DNA of 64,000 nt from Larix kaempferi (GCA_027924585.1 BSBM01001067.1:5974501-6038500), one strand, 5' to 3'. Shown: positions 34,384 through 46,640, numbered from the stretch's first letter. Numbers and translations are program-made. Notes: a model not told the origin generated them from the sequence alone.

Positions 34384-34896
34384 AGTAATGTACCCAAACC
34401 GGAGTTAGGTACACTAACTCAAAATTTACTAGTTTGAGACTAGAAGTTTAAAATTTTGTCCCAAACACCATTATAACTTCCCTAATTTTCCCAAGCAGGG
34501 ATTCGGGGGAATTTACAGACTCTATAAAACTAGATACACACAACATAAAGTTTACAGACTTGACTTAATTATTTGCTTCGACGGTTTGCACATTCGGGAG
34601 TGCATCACACTTGGGATGGTGAAAATGACCAAAGGGAATGTACCCATGAATTATGTGGAACCTCCGATGCTTTTGGTGCAATAATGGAAGCAACTAACTA
34701 GTAGTATGGACTGATATTTCAGATCTGAAAACTCATGCATCTCAGTAAATTCATAACAGTGGAAACCAGGAACTAGACTCAAAAACTAGGTGCTCAACTT
34801 CAAAATTTGACTCCCAACACTCTTTTCTTTCTAGGATTCCCAAACACCACCAAAAAATTTCAAATTGCCTCATTGACACTTGGGATCAACCCTAAC
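34384..34896 (-). repeat. Element C left LTR
   Basis: On the minus strand from TGTTAGGGTTGATCCC to GGTTTGGGTACATTAC(T). Its last 48 bp match 39901-39949. The TG start is shared with other LTRs here, but the body is distinct. Confidence 0.55.
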
Positions 34897-36955
34897 ACAC
34901 CCTAGATGAGACAAATTACCCACATACTGAATTATAGAAACATCTAAAGCCGAGTCAATACACATAAAACAAGATTGTATTTGCATATTTTTACAAGGAG
35001 ATTTAACAACAACAATTAGACATGAAACTACTAGAAAATCACACTGAGGTATTATTATTAAAGGAAGTACATTTAATGAACATTAATGGCTGATCAGGAA
35101 GCTACAAATCCCAAGGAATTATGATATAACAATGACCATAGAACTAAAAATATTTACATATAAGAGATGATAGATGAACTGCTCCAGTAAATGATTTCTT
35201 CTTCACAATACTTGGACTCCCAAGCTATAAATCGATCCAAACTTTATATCAGCCACCCATAGTGCACCCTCCACCTGATATTTAGAAAATATGATCAATA
35301 GGACCACCAAAATCATCTACCATGAACCACAGGTGCACCCTCCTTAGCCCAGCACACACCAAAACCAAAACTAGCTCTGAAAACACATTGCAAATTGGAC
35401 ATTGTTGCTACAAGAACTCTACCACACCAAACTAGAACTCCATCACACCATATTGAGACTCAAATCAGACCTGAAAAATATGTAATCTAATTCCTTGAAG
35501 CTCCATGGAAAGAACTAGGTGTTCTCTTCCTCAATCTTTAGCTAGAATGACTTCTCAATCTTCTTAACTGGTTTACTGGTTGAAAAGGGGCACATCACCC
35601 AATGCTAGCAAGGGGCACATCACCCAAGCTATGAAAAGCACAAATCTATTCCAGAAAAATGAAAAATGGCCAAAAATCCTCCATACAGTGCTCATACATC
35701 TTTTATTAACACCAAATCTTCTATTGGATTTTTCCTCCTAGAACGTGCTTTCTTAGAATTGGATCCCTAGATGTTTGGAGGAGTATTTAGTAATTTACTA
35801 GCACATGTGGGATTACTATCTCTCATTAAGTATTCCCTCCTTGGATAAATTTGGACCTTGTATATTTTAATGAGAGTCCATGATTATTTCTTGTTGTTTC
35901 TATTCCTCCTTGAGGTTTATTAGAAAAATATGGAAACTTCTACCTCTCCTACTTTCCACTACTTTTCTTACTTTTAGCAAAAATATGGAAACTTCTACCT
36001 TTCCTTCTTTTCCACTGCTTTTCTTGCTTTCTAGCTACTTTTTCCATATTCCTTGAGGGAGACAACTTATAAGGGCCCCATACATCCTCCTATGCACCCT
36101 CTTGAGCCACCTAGACCATCTCCAACTCATTAAACAAATATTAGACAAATATATATTCGCCCCTTCATGATAATTAATTTAATTATACATGGTAACTATA
36201 TGACGGAATTAACTCCATGATTAATTAATTAATTTCCACTTGAACCCATGGGAATTGAATGGGTTAGTGGAATGACCATGGAGCCACTATGGAGGGGGCA
36301 TTATAGTCCTCCCTGCCCAAGATTGTTTGTCCTCAAGCAATTTAAATTTGAGTGTAGAAGTACTTGTTTTCTTTTCCCCAACTTAATACACAAACCATTT
36401 ATTTGCCTCCTCCTTAAGTGGTGACTGTTTAGATGGTTGTAGATATAAGTGAACCAATTATGAACTTTATTTTCCACAAACTAAATCACACTAAAACTAA
36501 ACATGATATCATGATTCTAATGAGAAGGAGGTGAAGTATCCTCTGCTCAATGTATGGCCCTGCAAGGTACTCAAGATCTGTTGTTGAACTTCCAAGCATT
36601 GAATTTTCAAGATATCAAGCTAGTCTCAAAAGATCCATCATTCTTTTGTTGGGCCAACTCTGATTAAAACCATCCAACTTCCATATTATAACTGAAATTT
36701 CCTCAAGCTGACATTTATGTAAAGGCTAAACCTACCACAATAGATAGTGGCTTGCATAAAAATCCAAGTGAATTCTACAGTTTTGCTGCCATACTTGATT
36801 CTGAATACTAGAAAAAGAAGTTTGTCTTTCTTACCGGTCATAATTTACATCTACTTATGATCTCTAACCAACCCCTAAAATGGTAGTTCCTTTTCCCATG
36901 CTATTGTTGGTTGTGGAGCCTGATCTCCAGATTCAGAGATATTATTATTCAGCCG
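34897..36955. other. Element C interior, non-coding part
   Basis: No coding frame. Short duplications are seen: GGGGCACATCACCCAA twice near 35590-35625, and a 55-bp repeat of AAAATATGGAAACTTCTACCT at about 35924 and 35979. Confidence 0.4.
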
Positions 36956-37359
36956 TGTCCGTACCCTAGGTTTGGTTATGATCCCGGCACGATCCCCAGG
37001 TTTTCGCCACCAATTTTCGAGCCCATGGTTTTGGGTAACCTGTGGTATTTTCCCATTGTATTTCCCTTATAAAATAAAATAGCTAGGTTTAATGATATAT
37101 TAGGTTTTATGCATTGTAAAGATATTTGAGATCAAGAAGACAGACTGTGAGACAGTGTAGAGGAAGTGCAACGACTATGCTGCAGGTTGTATCCCTTAGC
37201 TTTGTTGGACGATATAATAATAAGGACTGGAAACTTCAGTGTGGATGTATCCCATCTTGGGGTGAACTACGATATATCTGTGTCTCTCTTGTAATGTGTG
37301 TGTGATTATATTTGCATTTCTGTTTATTGTTATTGCTCTGCGATCCTGTTTTTCTAACA
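36956..37359 (+). mobile_element. Solo LTR, plus orientation
   Basis: 404 bp from TGTCCGTACCCTAGG to TTTCTAACA, the same family as 8321-8774 in the opposite direction. Shared blocks include TGGTTATGATCCC, GACTGTGAGACAGTG, TGCTGCAGGTTGTATCCCTT and ATAATAATAAGGACTGG. No partner LTR or internal region sits next to it. Confidence 0.75.
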
Positions 37360-38109
37360 GCTATTGTATGTCCAACCTAGCTAAAACAACTGAGTCCCAG
37401 AATGATCGTAGGGTCCCAAATGAACCTGAGAATTGTAGGGTGTCTACTATATTCAACTCTGCACTACATAGTATCAGCATAAAGAGCCTTATGAATATTC
37501 CTAATCCAACAAATACGAAAATATCATGTCTATCCTTCATAAAATTTCCCACTTAGGAAAAAATTCCACTACTCCACATGGATAGACTCATGAAAGTGAT
37601 GGTTGGTTCGCTCTCATTTTCCAGTTGCTAAATTGTAGAACCAAACAATATTGGGATCCCATTGTTGATGTTGCACCCCTCCAAGCATCACTATTATATG
37701 GAATAATCTATTTTCCAAAGAATTCGGCCTGGATCCCACAACCAGATTGGAAGTCCACCACTTCCAACACTTGTTGGAACCCTTATGAATCTCTCCAACA
37801 AAAAAATAAACTCCTCGTGCGCATTCTACACAATGGTTCTATTACTTACATCAAGTTCATATGCTCCATCCAACCAAATCAAATGGAACTTCCATGTCCT
37901 TCTATATGTACAATGAATGCACCATATGGAAGCCATAGATGCCTTTGCTATTGTTCACAAGACCGGAAAGTAAAGGGTGTGTCAATTAATTTTCTACTGA
38001 TGCAAGTAGTACTTATTCTCCCTTGAATCTTCATTTCTATTATGTGTCTATCCACCCAATCCATGGATGTATAGAATTATTTTCTTTATGGTCCATATGG
38101 AATGTACTC
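37360..38109. other. Element C interior, unassigned
   Basis: A plus frame (37625-38026) and a broken minus reading (WDPNIVWFYNLATGK near 37655) overlap; the minus reading follows the element's orientation. Neither matches a family I know. Confidence 0.3.
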
Positions 38110-39365
38110 CTACACCTCTATCATGGATAAGTCTTTCTCCCATGGAGGTAGCTCTAGATCCTCTTGATTCAAGACAAGTGCTTGGTCAACAGTTTGCATG
38201 TCAATTTCCTCCTCAAGAACCCGCAAATTTGAGTGCTCATCTTGCTCAACCTTTCCATGAGGCTCCTCCATTGATTCATGAATGCTACCAGCCATATACA
38301 TATGATTTTTTTTATGTTGGAGGAAATATGTGATCCTCCCAACTCCATATCAAGCTACTCAACTTCCATGGCCTTGTCTTCAACAAATTTGAGAGCAAGG
38401 TCTCTGTCCATAAATAGATGCAAGTAATATGATTTCATTCTTTCCAATTCTTATTTTATGTTGCATAATTTGGAACTAGGAATCCCTTCAACAAATCCTC
38501 TATGTATCTCCTCCAACTGGGTCCTCCATATAAGGTCTTCAATAAATTTGTGTGCACCATCAGTTCTTGATAACACTTACAATATCTTTTCTTTTGTGAC
38601 TAAGAGTTGGTTCTCTAAGTCATGCAATGGATTCTTAATAGAACTATGTATGCAATCACATAGGGATTCATTCAACTCATGCAAGTTGGTATCTACTGTT
38701 TCAACACTTACAATGTCTTCTTTCATTGGAAGGAAACCATATTCAACACTCACATTTTTAAAATCAGTATGAAAAGATTCTACCATAATATCATTAACTT
38801 TCAAAATGGATGTTGTATCACGGTGACACCAAGGAATATGTCTACTGTAAAAATCAGAAAGGTTATTATACCTTTGTGTCTCATATCCATGCTTATGTGT
38901 AACTGCTACCAATTCACCATTACTGGATGCATGCATGTCTGCCTTCTGATGTTTACTATCATCCCTTAAGAAAATTGATGCTTCTTCTTCGTCATAAGCT
39001 TTGGAATCTACAATGCTAGTATTCTTGTCAACAATTATGGTTTCAGTTTCTTTACAGATTCCACAAGTTGGCTGATTTTTGTTCTTCTCATGCTACTTCA
39101 AAGACTGATTTTTATGTCCTTCTTGCACAAATTTTGTACAACTTTCTTCAATATTGCAGCCACCATCTAGATGTGTCATCTTCACATTTTCTAATGAATT
39201 AAATGTAAAATTCGATTGCTTGTGGCATGAAACCACAACACATAACTCAGTATTAACATCCAAATAAGAATTAGAAGGTTCTAAATTTGCTTTGTCAAGA
39301 CATGAAATGGCTGGTTGTTGCAAGGAAACATGTTTGCTACAAAAATCAGAATTCTTTTCATTCAT
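38110..39365 (-). pseudogene. Element C gag-position ORF, decayed, unknown family
   Basis: From 39365 down to 38577 one minus frame is open for about 260 codons except for a single TAG near 39080. It contains PTCGICKETETIIVDKN, LRDDSKHQKADMHASSNGELV and many acidic and polar residues. A further piece lies in another frame at 38110-38301 (EEPHGKVEQDEHSN). No zinc knuckle, protease, RT or integrase motif is visible. Its position downstream of the primer site suggests a gag or a private accessory protein of the element. Confidence 0.45.
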
Positions 39366-39533
39366 GTGCTTGATGTTTCCTTCTTTATGCTCTTACATCA
39401 CAATGCACCGGCTAGAGGAACAACATGGTTCTTCTTTTGATGGAATGTTGCTCTTAAAATAATTTTCATCCACACCTTACCAGAATCCATACTTGTAAGT
39501 AAAATACTCTTTCAAAGACAAAATTTTACAATA

Positions 39534-39641
39534 CTATTTACCCAATTTCATATACTCCTGATAATAGTGAGGCATGTTGGCACTTGCTGCTAGTCTTCTT
39601 GCAAATTCTTCTTCAAGACTGTCCATTGGTGGATCGGGCAT
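39534..39641 (-). CDS. Short ORF at element C start, 35 codons
   Basis: ATG-to-stop on the minus strand (MPDPPMDSLEEEFARRLAAS...), 250 bp inside the primer site. Composition is protein-like. It could be the original N terminus of the ORF continued at 39365 in another frame. Confidence 0.35.
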   Translation of the reverse strand: MPDPPMDSLEEEFARRLAASANMPHYYQEYMKLGK

Positions 39642-39887
39642 TCTGTCTTATATGTATATGATTCCACATAAGGAATCCTCCTGCTCATGTGAAATGTGCA
39701 ATTCTCCATCTATATAAATGAAATTATCCTCAAGGAATGACTAGATTCCCATGTATCTAGTTCCAAATAATCATCTCCAAATAGTCACATGTATGCATTT
39801 CTTCTTCAACTGAAAGTTATGTTATGCAATTTTTCTTCAAAGATCTTCTTTTGGACAATAGATATTTAGACAAGTGCAAAGGACCAT

Positions 39888-39899
39888 GCTCTTATACCA
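39888..39899 (-). promoter_or_regulatory. Element C primer-binding site
   Basis: Minus strand TGGTATAAGAGC, two mismatches or fewer from the iMet copia site, one base inside the LTR end. Confidence 0.6.
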
Positions 39900-39949
39900 T
39901 TGTAATGTACCCAAACCAGAGTTACGCACACTAACTCAGAATTTACTAG

Positions 39950-40560
39950 CACTACAAGGAAAAATCCCTCTCGCAGAGGTTATAGAAGAAGCCCCTAAAA
40001 AAAGAGCCCGAAAATATATTTATAGCGAAGATTTCTAGAAGAGGTGAGTGAGAGGAGGTTTTAGTGGATGTTTTTTTTTAGTGTGTTTTCTACAAAACTC
40101 ATCGGTGCAACCACAAATTCTATCGCATTGTTCCAGAAAAAACTATCAATAAAAAAAATTAATTAAAAAACTCATATTATTTTAATAACCCTAGAACTGT
40201 GTGTTAATAGATACTACATGCAACAGTGCATTTGACACTAAATGCCCCGGTGCATTACATAGGCAATAATGCACCTCTCTATCAATATATTTTTATTGGA
40301 AGATCTAGCAAAAATTTGAAACCCAGTAACTAGTGCACTAGATAATCTGAAACACCCTAGTGTGTGTAAAATAAACAAACGCGCCACTTGTTATTATAAA
40401 AAATAAAAAAATATTTCATTGCAAAACCCGTTAATTTTTTATTAAAAAAACCCTACTCTTCAGTGCGTTTGAATTACTGTATGCACTGTTGCGATCTATT
40501 TCTGGCCACACCGATCTATTTCATCTATATTTGGATATAGATGAAAGGTTGTGGTTACAA
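39950..40560 (+). mobile_element. CACTA transposon end, partner not found
   Basis: CACTACAAGGAAAAATCCC begins precisely where homology to the element C LTR stops, a canonical CACTA terminus. The following 600 bp contain repeated GTGCATT/AATGCAC motifs near 40220-40275, as in subterminal repeats. I could not find the opposite terminus or the rest of the LTR, so the element is truncated or larger than I can trace. Confidence 0.6.
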
Positions 40561-40683
40561 AGCATGTTTGGTCATCTAGGTCAAGGTAGCCATTAAATGG
40601 AAAATCCAAGGACAAAAGAAAAGTCAAAATAGTTTTTGAGAATTAAACCATCAAAGCTAGATGATTGGATTGTAGAACAAAAA

Positions 40684-41113
40684 CATCATATATATTTTCT
40701 TGATGGAGTTGCTAAGAACAATCCATGATTGGTAGGTGTGGGGGGGGGTGCTCTTCGAACCTGGAGGAAAAATTGAAAATACCTATGGCTAGGGATTAGG
40801 GATCACTTCAAATAATCAAGTTGAAGCTATGGCATTTTGGCAAGGGTTGACACAAGCTTACCAACATAACATAATGTGACATATAATAATAGTTAGAGAT
40901 TCAATGCTTAAGATCCGACATTTGGCCCTCAAAACTACTTTTAAGGAAGGACCTCTCTATCGAATACTATGGAGAATCCAACAACTGATCTCATATTTTG
41001 AAGAAGTGTATGTCTTTCATGTTCTTCATGAATTGAATAAATGAGATGATCGTCAGGAAAACATTGCACGTAACCTAGAACAAGGTACCATAGAATTCCA
41101 TAGGGGGGATTAG
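40684..41113 (+). pseudogene. RNase H relic (RVT_3 type)
   Basis: RNase H fold of the type found at the end of plant LINE and some gypsy polyproteins. FLDGVAKNNP gives the first Asp, then a stop. After a frame change in a ten-G run come VLFEPGGKIENTYG, TSNNQVEAMAFWQGL (Glu), IVRDSM (Asp) and VFHVLHELNK, stop, DD (last Asp). Four stops and one shift, so it is inactive. No RT is found upstream. Confidence 0.7.
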
Positions 41114-41774
41114 CCATTCCACCATCCCCTAGCTCCACTCTCAAGAATTATGAGATATATTTCACTTAGGGTAATTTATTCAAAGCAAATGGATCTCCAC
41201 ATATTGGTTAGGAGGTGATCTCGTGCTAACAAGTGGAAAGGAAATCCCATGCAAACTGTCGCATTTAAGAATGCAATCTTCGAAATATTAATGGAGTTAA
41301 TGGCAATATGCCTAGTAAGATGGATTTCTCATGAGAACAGGTTTGATAAGATGGATTTATTGTGTACTTTGGCATCGAGTTATGACAGGAAAATAATGAG
41401 GGTAAACGTCAATTCTTGTGCTAAGATGGAGCACGGTCACATTTGTAAAGAGAGAACATTCAGGATGAAACTTTGTGGATCAAGGATTTCAAGACTATAG
41501 AATCCATTGGTGATTAATGGCAGTGCTTGGATTCTTATAAAGCTTCACTTTTTTAGGTCATCGGCATTTTCAAAGGTTACACTTTGTTTATGAAGTATGT
41601 TTGAAGGTTGAGGGTCAACTTTGCAACTGGAATCTATGTTCAAGGAGGAGGTCATTTACAGTGGCAAGGCTCTCTTACAACAAGTTGAACATCAACTACA
41701 AGCACAATTTCAAATTCATCATCAATGTGAAGGTATGCATTTTGAATATGTGAATTAGTTAACCACCCATAATT
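41114..41774. other. Non-coding
   Basis: A plus frame at 41249-41500 has no recognisable domain; nothing else is supported. Confidence 0.35.
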
Positions 41775-42250
41775 TTGCATAGAGATATGGTTGCTTGTTT
41801 ATGGGTAAATTGGTGTACTTTTATAGCAATAGCACTTAAGGTTTTAGAATTTGGAATCTTCGACATTCAGCATCCCTCCATCTATAGAAAATCAAAGAGA
41901 CAAGTAGAGTACATTGGTTTAGGAAGTGAAGGTAGGGAAAGGAAGAATAGTTTCCTGATGGAGAATGTAAATGAAAGAAAGGAAACCATTGGCATGGGAA
42001 TGGAGAGTTCGAACGACGAAAATATCGAAACAGTTCTCCAAGTTCTGTATAAAATGGATGAGTGTTGTAAAACCCTGGAGAGTATTGTTGTTTGAAATTC
42101 GTCAATTATGCAAATTCAATTGGAAATGTTGAGTGCACAAGTGAACGAACTAATTTCCAAGATCATCATGGTTGAAATTGAAATTGATTATCTTAGGGTA
42201 ACAAAGGCTGAGCATGAGGATCAAATCTGGGCCTTGCAGCTCAAGGTATA
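41775..42250 (+). pseudogene. Coiled-coil-like hypothetical frame
   Basis: Open from 41775 to a TGA at 42093, then the same frame continues (SSIMQIQLEMLSAQVNELIS, EIDYLRVTKAEHEDQIWALQL) with heptad-like spacing of hydrophobic residues to a TAG near 42249. It probably encoded a coiled coil. Family unknown. It may belong to the same degraded retroelement as the RNase H upstream. Confidence 0.3.
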
Positions 42251-42949
42251 GTTACAGACTAAGGGGGAATAATCAGATTATTATGACAATCTGAAAATTA
42301 CTAATTCTGATAATTCGAGAGAAACAAAAAATGAAACTCAGAATCTAGTATAGAAGGAGAATAATGAGGACTAGACAAGTATGGAATTTATGCAAAGCCC
42401 CCCTCCAAATGTTGATAATGAGGTAGTGTATAGGTCAGGTTCTCTTTTTTTGAAATTTTGTAATGAAGATTAAATGTGTTTTTCTAACTAGTCATTTCTA
42501 TAGGGTTTACTTAAGTAAAATAGATGCAAAAAACAAAAGTATTGTAGTCCCTCTCTTGTGTGAACCAAAAATTTTGTGTTTTGTAAAGGTGTATGTAGGT
42601 CTCTTATCATGAAATAGAATGATGTATTTTAAGTTACAACATCATGATTCATTCTCCAAGTCAATATTGTGCACTAAGATTGAGCCTCGTGTGTCAAGGC
42701 AGTGCCTTAGGGATCATGAGTTGGACTCGGGAAACTTGGAGAAGATTCTTGAGTTGGACTCAAGAATGACTAATCCTTATGTGTAAAGGTTAATCCTCAT
42801 GTGTTGAGGTAAGTGCGTTGTATGTCAAAGTGATGATTTTGTATAGTCTTGCTTGTCAAGGCTAAGGTCTTGTGTGTTAAGACAGATACTCATGTGTTGA
42901 GGTGGTGCCTCATGTGTTAAGGTAATGCTTTGCATGTCGAAGCATGAAT
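42251..42949. repeat. Degenerate short-repeat region
   Basis: From about 42680 to 42950 variants of CTCATGTGTTGAGGT, TGTGTGTTAAGAC and TGCATGTCGAAG alternate at irregular spacing. No ORF. Confidence 0.4.
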
Positions 42950-43998
42950 GGTGTGTGATTTACTACTAACCATGGTTGAGCTATTAAGTCTCCTTTAGAG
43001 ACTAGCCACCTCTAGAGTAAATTACTTTAGCATATGACCACTTGGAATGATAGTAGAACAATATGATCACATCATTGGAAAAATATCCTTAGTATATTTG
43101 ATATGATAGTTAAATTAAAGTTGGAACATGTGGACCATGAAGATAAGACAAGAGATAAAGATAAAATGTGATAGGATAAGAATGAACTCGATTTTCTCAC
43201 TTCAGTAATGATAGAGACTTCAATTAAATAAGAGAGAACTTGAATTGTTAAACTTCAGTGATGTTAACAAGAAAGACTTAAGTTGATTAAAGGAGAAATC
43301 GAATTGTCCACTTCAATGATGTTATCGAGAAGGACTTCAGTTAAAAGAGTTAACTAAGTGTCAATAAAGAAGATCTAGTTAACTAAACTGTTTTGCATGT
43401 CAACACTTGAGTTAAACTAAAAGACAACACTTGAGTTACGATGCTTGAGTTGCGACACTTGAGTTAGGACACTTTCATGGCGACACTTGAGTTAGCCACC
43501 TAACTAAGTGACCTAGCATCTAGATGAAGGGCAAGTTCATCCTGAAGTCAGAAGATAAAAATAGAATCCAAAGCATGAGAAGTATGGTATATATATATGT
43601 TATACAGGATTGATTAATTCACATTAGAGTGAATTCTCTCTTGAAGGCAATTCACATTCTTTGTGCATGTGACCAAAATCTGCGAATCAATTTTGTGCAA
43701 GATATTATTTTGAGTTATATTATTCTCTCTTTTATCTTGCTCTATGATTGCACCAAGGGTGCTTGGTATTTCTCTATGATAAGGAACCAAGGGTTCTTGA
43801 CTCTAATCTTCTCATTGTAAAGACATTCTATGTTATCTATCAATATTCTAAGGAAGATTTTGCTGGGGTTTTCTCCCTCAAGTACTAGAGGGTTTCCCCA
43901 AGGTAAATATTGTGTCTCATGTGAATGCTTATGCTTTTGATTATTCATTGATTTCAATTACTATTATAATTCCTCATTAAGATAAAAAAAAATCAACA
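42950..43998 (+). repeat. Probable 5' LTR of copia element D
   Basis: Ends AATCAACA at 43998, immediately before a primer site. The start is not determined. A TATATATATATG box near 43592 could be its promoter. Repeats of GACACTTGAGTTA occur at 43400-43500. The matching 3' LTR is absent. Confidence 0.45.
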
Positions 43999-44010
43999 TG
44001 GTGTTAGAGC
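43999..44010 (+). promoter_or_regulatory. Element D primer-binding site
   Basis: TGGTGTTAGAGC, two changes from the iMet copia primer site, directly after the LTR end. Confidence 0.7.
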
Positions 44011-44089
44011 TCAGGGCATGAAAGAGCTAAGTTCAACAGTCAAGATTGAGCCTACATTGATCATGGGTGAGCACAGTACTTGAAGAATA

Positions 44090-45022
44090 ATGGCTTCAAT
44101 CTCAGTAAGACCAGAAGACCAACTTGAAGGAACTTCAAACTTCAATACTTGGCAGGTCAGAATTCTTAATATCCTAGAAGAGCATGATCTAGATGGATAT
44201 GTATCCAATTTTGTTGAAGAGCCTACTTCTAATGCAGGGCACACTTCTTTCAAGAAGAATCAAGCCAAATCAAAGAGAATCATTTATGATTCTATGAAAG
44301 ACAATTTGATGCCTGTGATTACTCCATTGAATATTGCAGAGGACTGCTTCGACACCTTGACCAATATTTATGAGAAGAAGGCTCCTAGTCAGAAGAGAGC
44401 ATTGAAGAAAAAAATTCATAATCTGAAGATGGAGAAGGATGAAGTTGTTGCTTCCTTCTTCACAAAGATCTCTCAAGTAAGATATCAACTCATGAGCATT
44501 GGTGTAACCATTGATGATGATGATATCCTACAAACTGTTGTTGATGGCCTCCCATCTTCATGAGAGACACTCTTGGCCACAATAAGTGGTCAAGAAGTGC
44601 AACCAAAATTTGGAATATTGTGGCATGATTGGCTACAAGAGGAAGGGCGAATTCAAAGAAAATATGCTTCCTCCAAAGAAGAGAACCTTTCTCTTATGGC
44701 ACATACGACGAGAAGAAAGAAATCATTTTCTCAAAAGAAGTTTCATCATCAAAAGGAAAAAGAATACAGCAAGAACTTTGATAAGTCTAAAGTCAAATGC
44801 TTCAACTACAATAAGAAGGGCCACTTTGCAAGAGACTGTTGTGCAAAGCAAAGAGGAAATTTCAAGAGTAGATTCAATGATTCTATTGCTACAGAAGATG
44901 AACCTACAAGAAAGAATTCTTCCAATTATCAAGAGACAAGGAAGGAGTACTATCTTGTCTCAACTCTAGTTGGATCCATTACCACTAGTGTTGAGACAGG
45001 GTTGGTGGATAGTGGTGCATAA
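44090..45022 (+). pseudogene. gag: Element D gag and protease start
   Basis: One frame from ATG 44090: FNTWQVRILNILEEHDLDGYV, KIHNLKMEKDEVVASFFTKI, DGLPSS, then TGA at 44561 where copia gags have Trp, and continuation through ISGQEVQPKF. The zinc knuckle reads CFNYNKKGHFARDC, with the second Cys changed to Tyr. The protease motif VDSGA is intact but followed at once by TAA (45020-45022) and then a frame change before 45180. Confidence 0.85.
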
Positions 45023-45179
45023 AAACACGTGACTGGATATAGAAGTGTGATCTCATATCTAAAGGAAAAGAACATGTCAGGTTGAACTTAGAGATAATAC
45101 CACCTATTCGATATTCCAAGGAGTTGGATCCACTTCTTTTCAGTTGAATTAAGGTGATATACTCAATGTTGATGATATT

Positions 45180-46191
45180 ATGTATGTTCCTGGTTTGACG
45201 AAAAACCTCATGTCTATCTCAGTTCTAGAAGATAAAAGTTTCAGAGTAATATTTATGGACAACAAAGCGCTCTTGTGGCCTAAGAATTCAGACTTGAATT
45301 CTGCAGCTATGATTGGAGTTAGAGAGGGAGGTCTCTACAAAGTTCCTAGAAAGCTCATTAAAGCCATGATCCATGACACTGTCAATGTTTGTGAACTATG
45401 GAATATGAGGCTTGGTCATCTTCATTTCAAATCACTACATGGCTTACAAAAGATGGTAAAAGGTATGCATGTATTTCAATCTGAGCATGATGTTATTTGT
45501 AGAGGTTGTGTTCCTGGAAAGAACATCAATAAAATATTTCCAAACAGTTCTAAAAGATCTAAAGGGATCCTGGACTTGATCCATTTAGATCTATGTGGTA
45601 CCATGTCTGCACCATCCTTGAGTGGTTATCTATATTATGTGATTTTCATAGATGACTTCTCTCACAAGTCATGGATCTATTTTCTGAAGGCAAATAGTGA
45701 AAATTTCAACAAGTTTCAAAAGTTTAAAGCACTGGCTGAGAATCATACTAGAAAACACATTATTTCTTTGAGATCTGATAATGGAGGATATTTTGAGTCT
45801 CATGACTTTAATGACTTCTATTGAGAGGCGGGGAGAAGACAGTTGATTGTACCTTACAACCCCCAGCAAAATGGGGTGGTCGAAAGAAATAATAGGGCAA
45901 TTTGTGAGGCTGCAAAAGCTATGATGTGTGTCCAGGATCTTCCCACCTCCTTATGGGCAGAAGCCTGCAACACTGCTATTTATATTCAAAACAGAAGCTC
46001 ACATGTTATCCTGGGAGAGAAGACTCATGAAGAATTTTTCACTGGTGAAAAAACAGATGTTGGACACTTGAAATTTGTTGTTGTCCTATCTACATTCATG
46101 TGCCAAAAGAGAAGAGGACAAATATGGAGCCATCCAGAAAGAAATGCATATTTGTTGGATATAGTGAATCCTCCAAAGCTTATAGAATCTA
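45180..46191 (+). pseudogene. Element D integrase, truncated pol
   Basis: MYVPGLTKNLMSISVLEDK opens the post-protease part. Then come the GAG-pre-integrase segment (LWNMRLGHLHFKSLHGL), the zinc-finger Cys pair CRGC, and the DDE core at HLDLCG, RSDNGG and NGVVERNN. A TGA at 45822-45824 breaks the frame, and a shift near 46110 moves it to a frame reading RKKCIFVGYSESSKAYRIYV. Sequence stops being copia at 46191, so RT and RNase H are lost. Confidence 0.85.
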
Positions 46192-46640
46192 TGTTTTGGG
46201 TAACCTTAGGGTTTTGGCCCACTTGATTGTAAAGGTGTGACCTATGGGCATGATCTATAAAAGGGCACAATTTTGTAAGGGAAAGGTTTGAATAATCTTC
46301 ATTGTAAGATCTCCTAAGTGTTAAGAAGTAGATGCTATTGTAAAAGGCTCTGCAAGCTGCGTGTGCAGAGACCTACTGAGAGAGAAGAGAGTCTGCAGCT
46401 AGGTGTACAGACTAGAACTGTTATACCCTTCCCAAAGATAATATAACAATAGTTCTTGTGGACGTAGCTCCCATCATGGGGGTGAACCACGTTAAATTCT
46501 GTGTTATGTGATTGATTATGTGCTTGAAGCTGTGTATTTGCTTATGTTGAATGGTTAAGATCTGCTTTATGAGCTCATGTGTTCTTGCTTTTATATGTAT
46601 TCGCCATAAGGATAATGATGGGAATAGTATGTTAAGTATC
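46192..46640 (+). repeat. LTR-like sequence abutting truncated copia D
   Basis: Starts TGTTTTGGGTAACC, has a TATA box (CTATAAAAGG near 46251) and the GGGTGAACCAC motif near 46475 that is typical of LTR R/U5 regions here. The right end is not defined. It may be the 5' LTR of gypsy element E or a separate solo LTR. Confidence 0.4.

Larger units (their letters stand above)
34384..39949 (-). mobile_element. LTR element C, minus, with private gag-position ORF
   Basis: The left (3') LTR is about 34384-34896. The right (5') LTR is preserved only as 39901-39949 before a CACTA end interrupts it. The 48 comparable bases differ at four positions. A primer site lies at 39888-39899. No RT or integrase is seen in the 5-kb interior, which instead has a decayed minus-strand frame near the gag position and a solo LTR of another family at 36956-37359. 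A flank ATTAG at 34379-34383 is the likely target copy; its partner is not visible. Confidence 0.6.
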
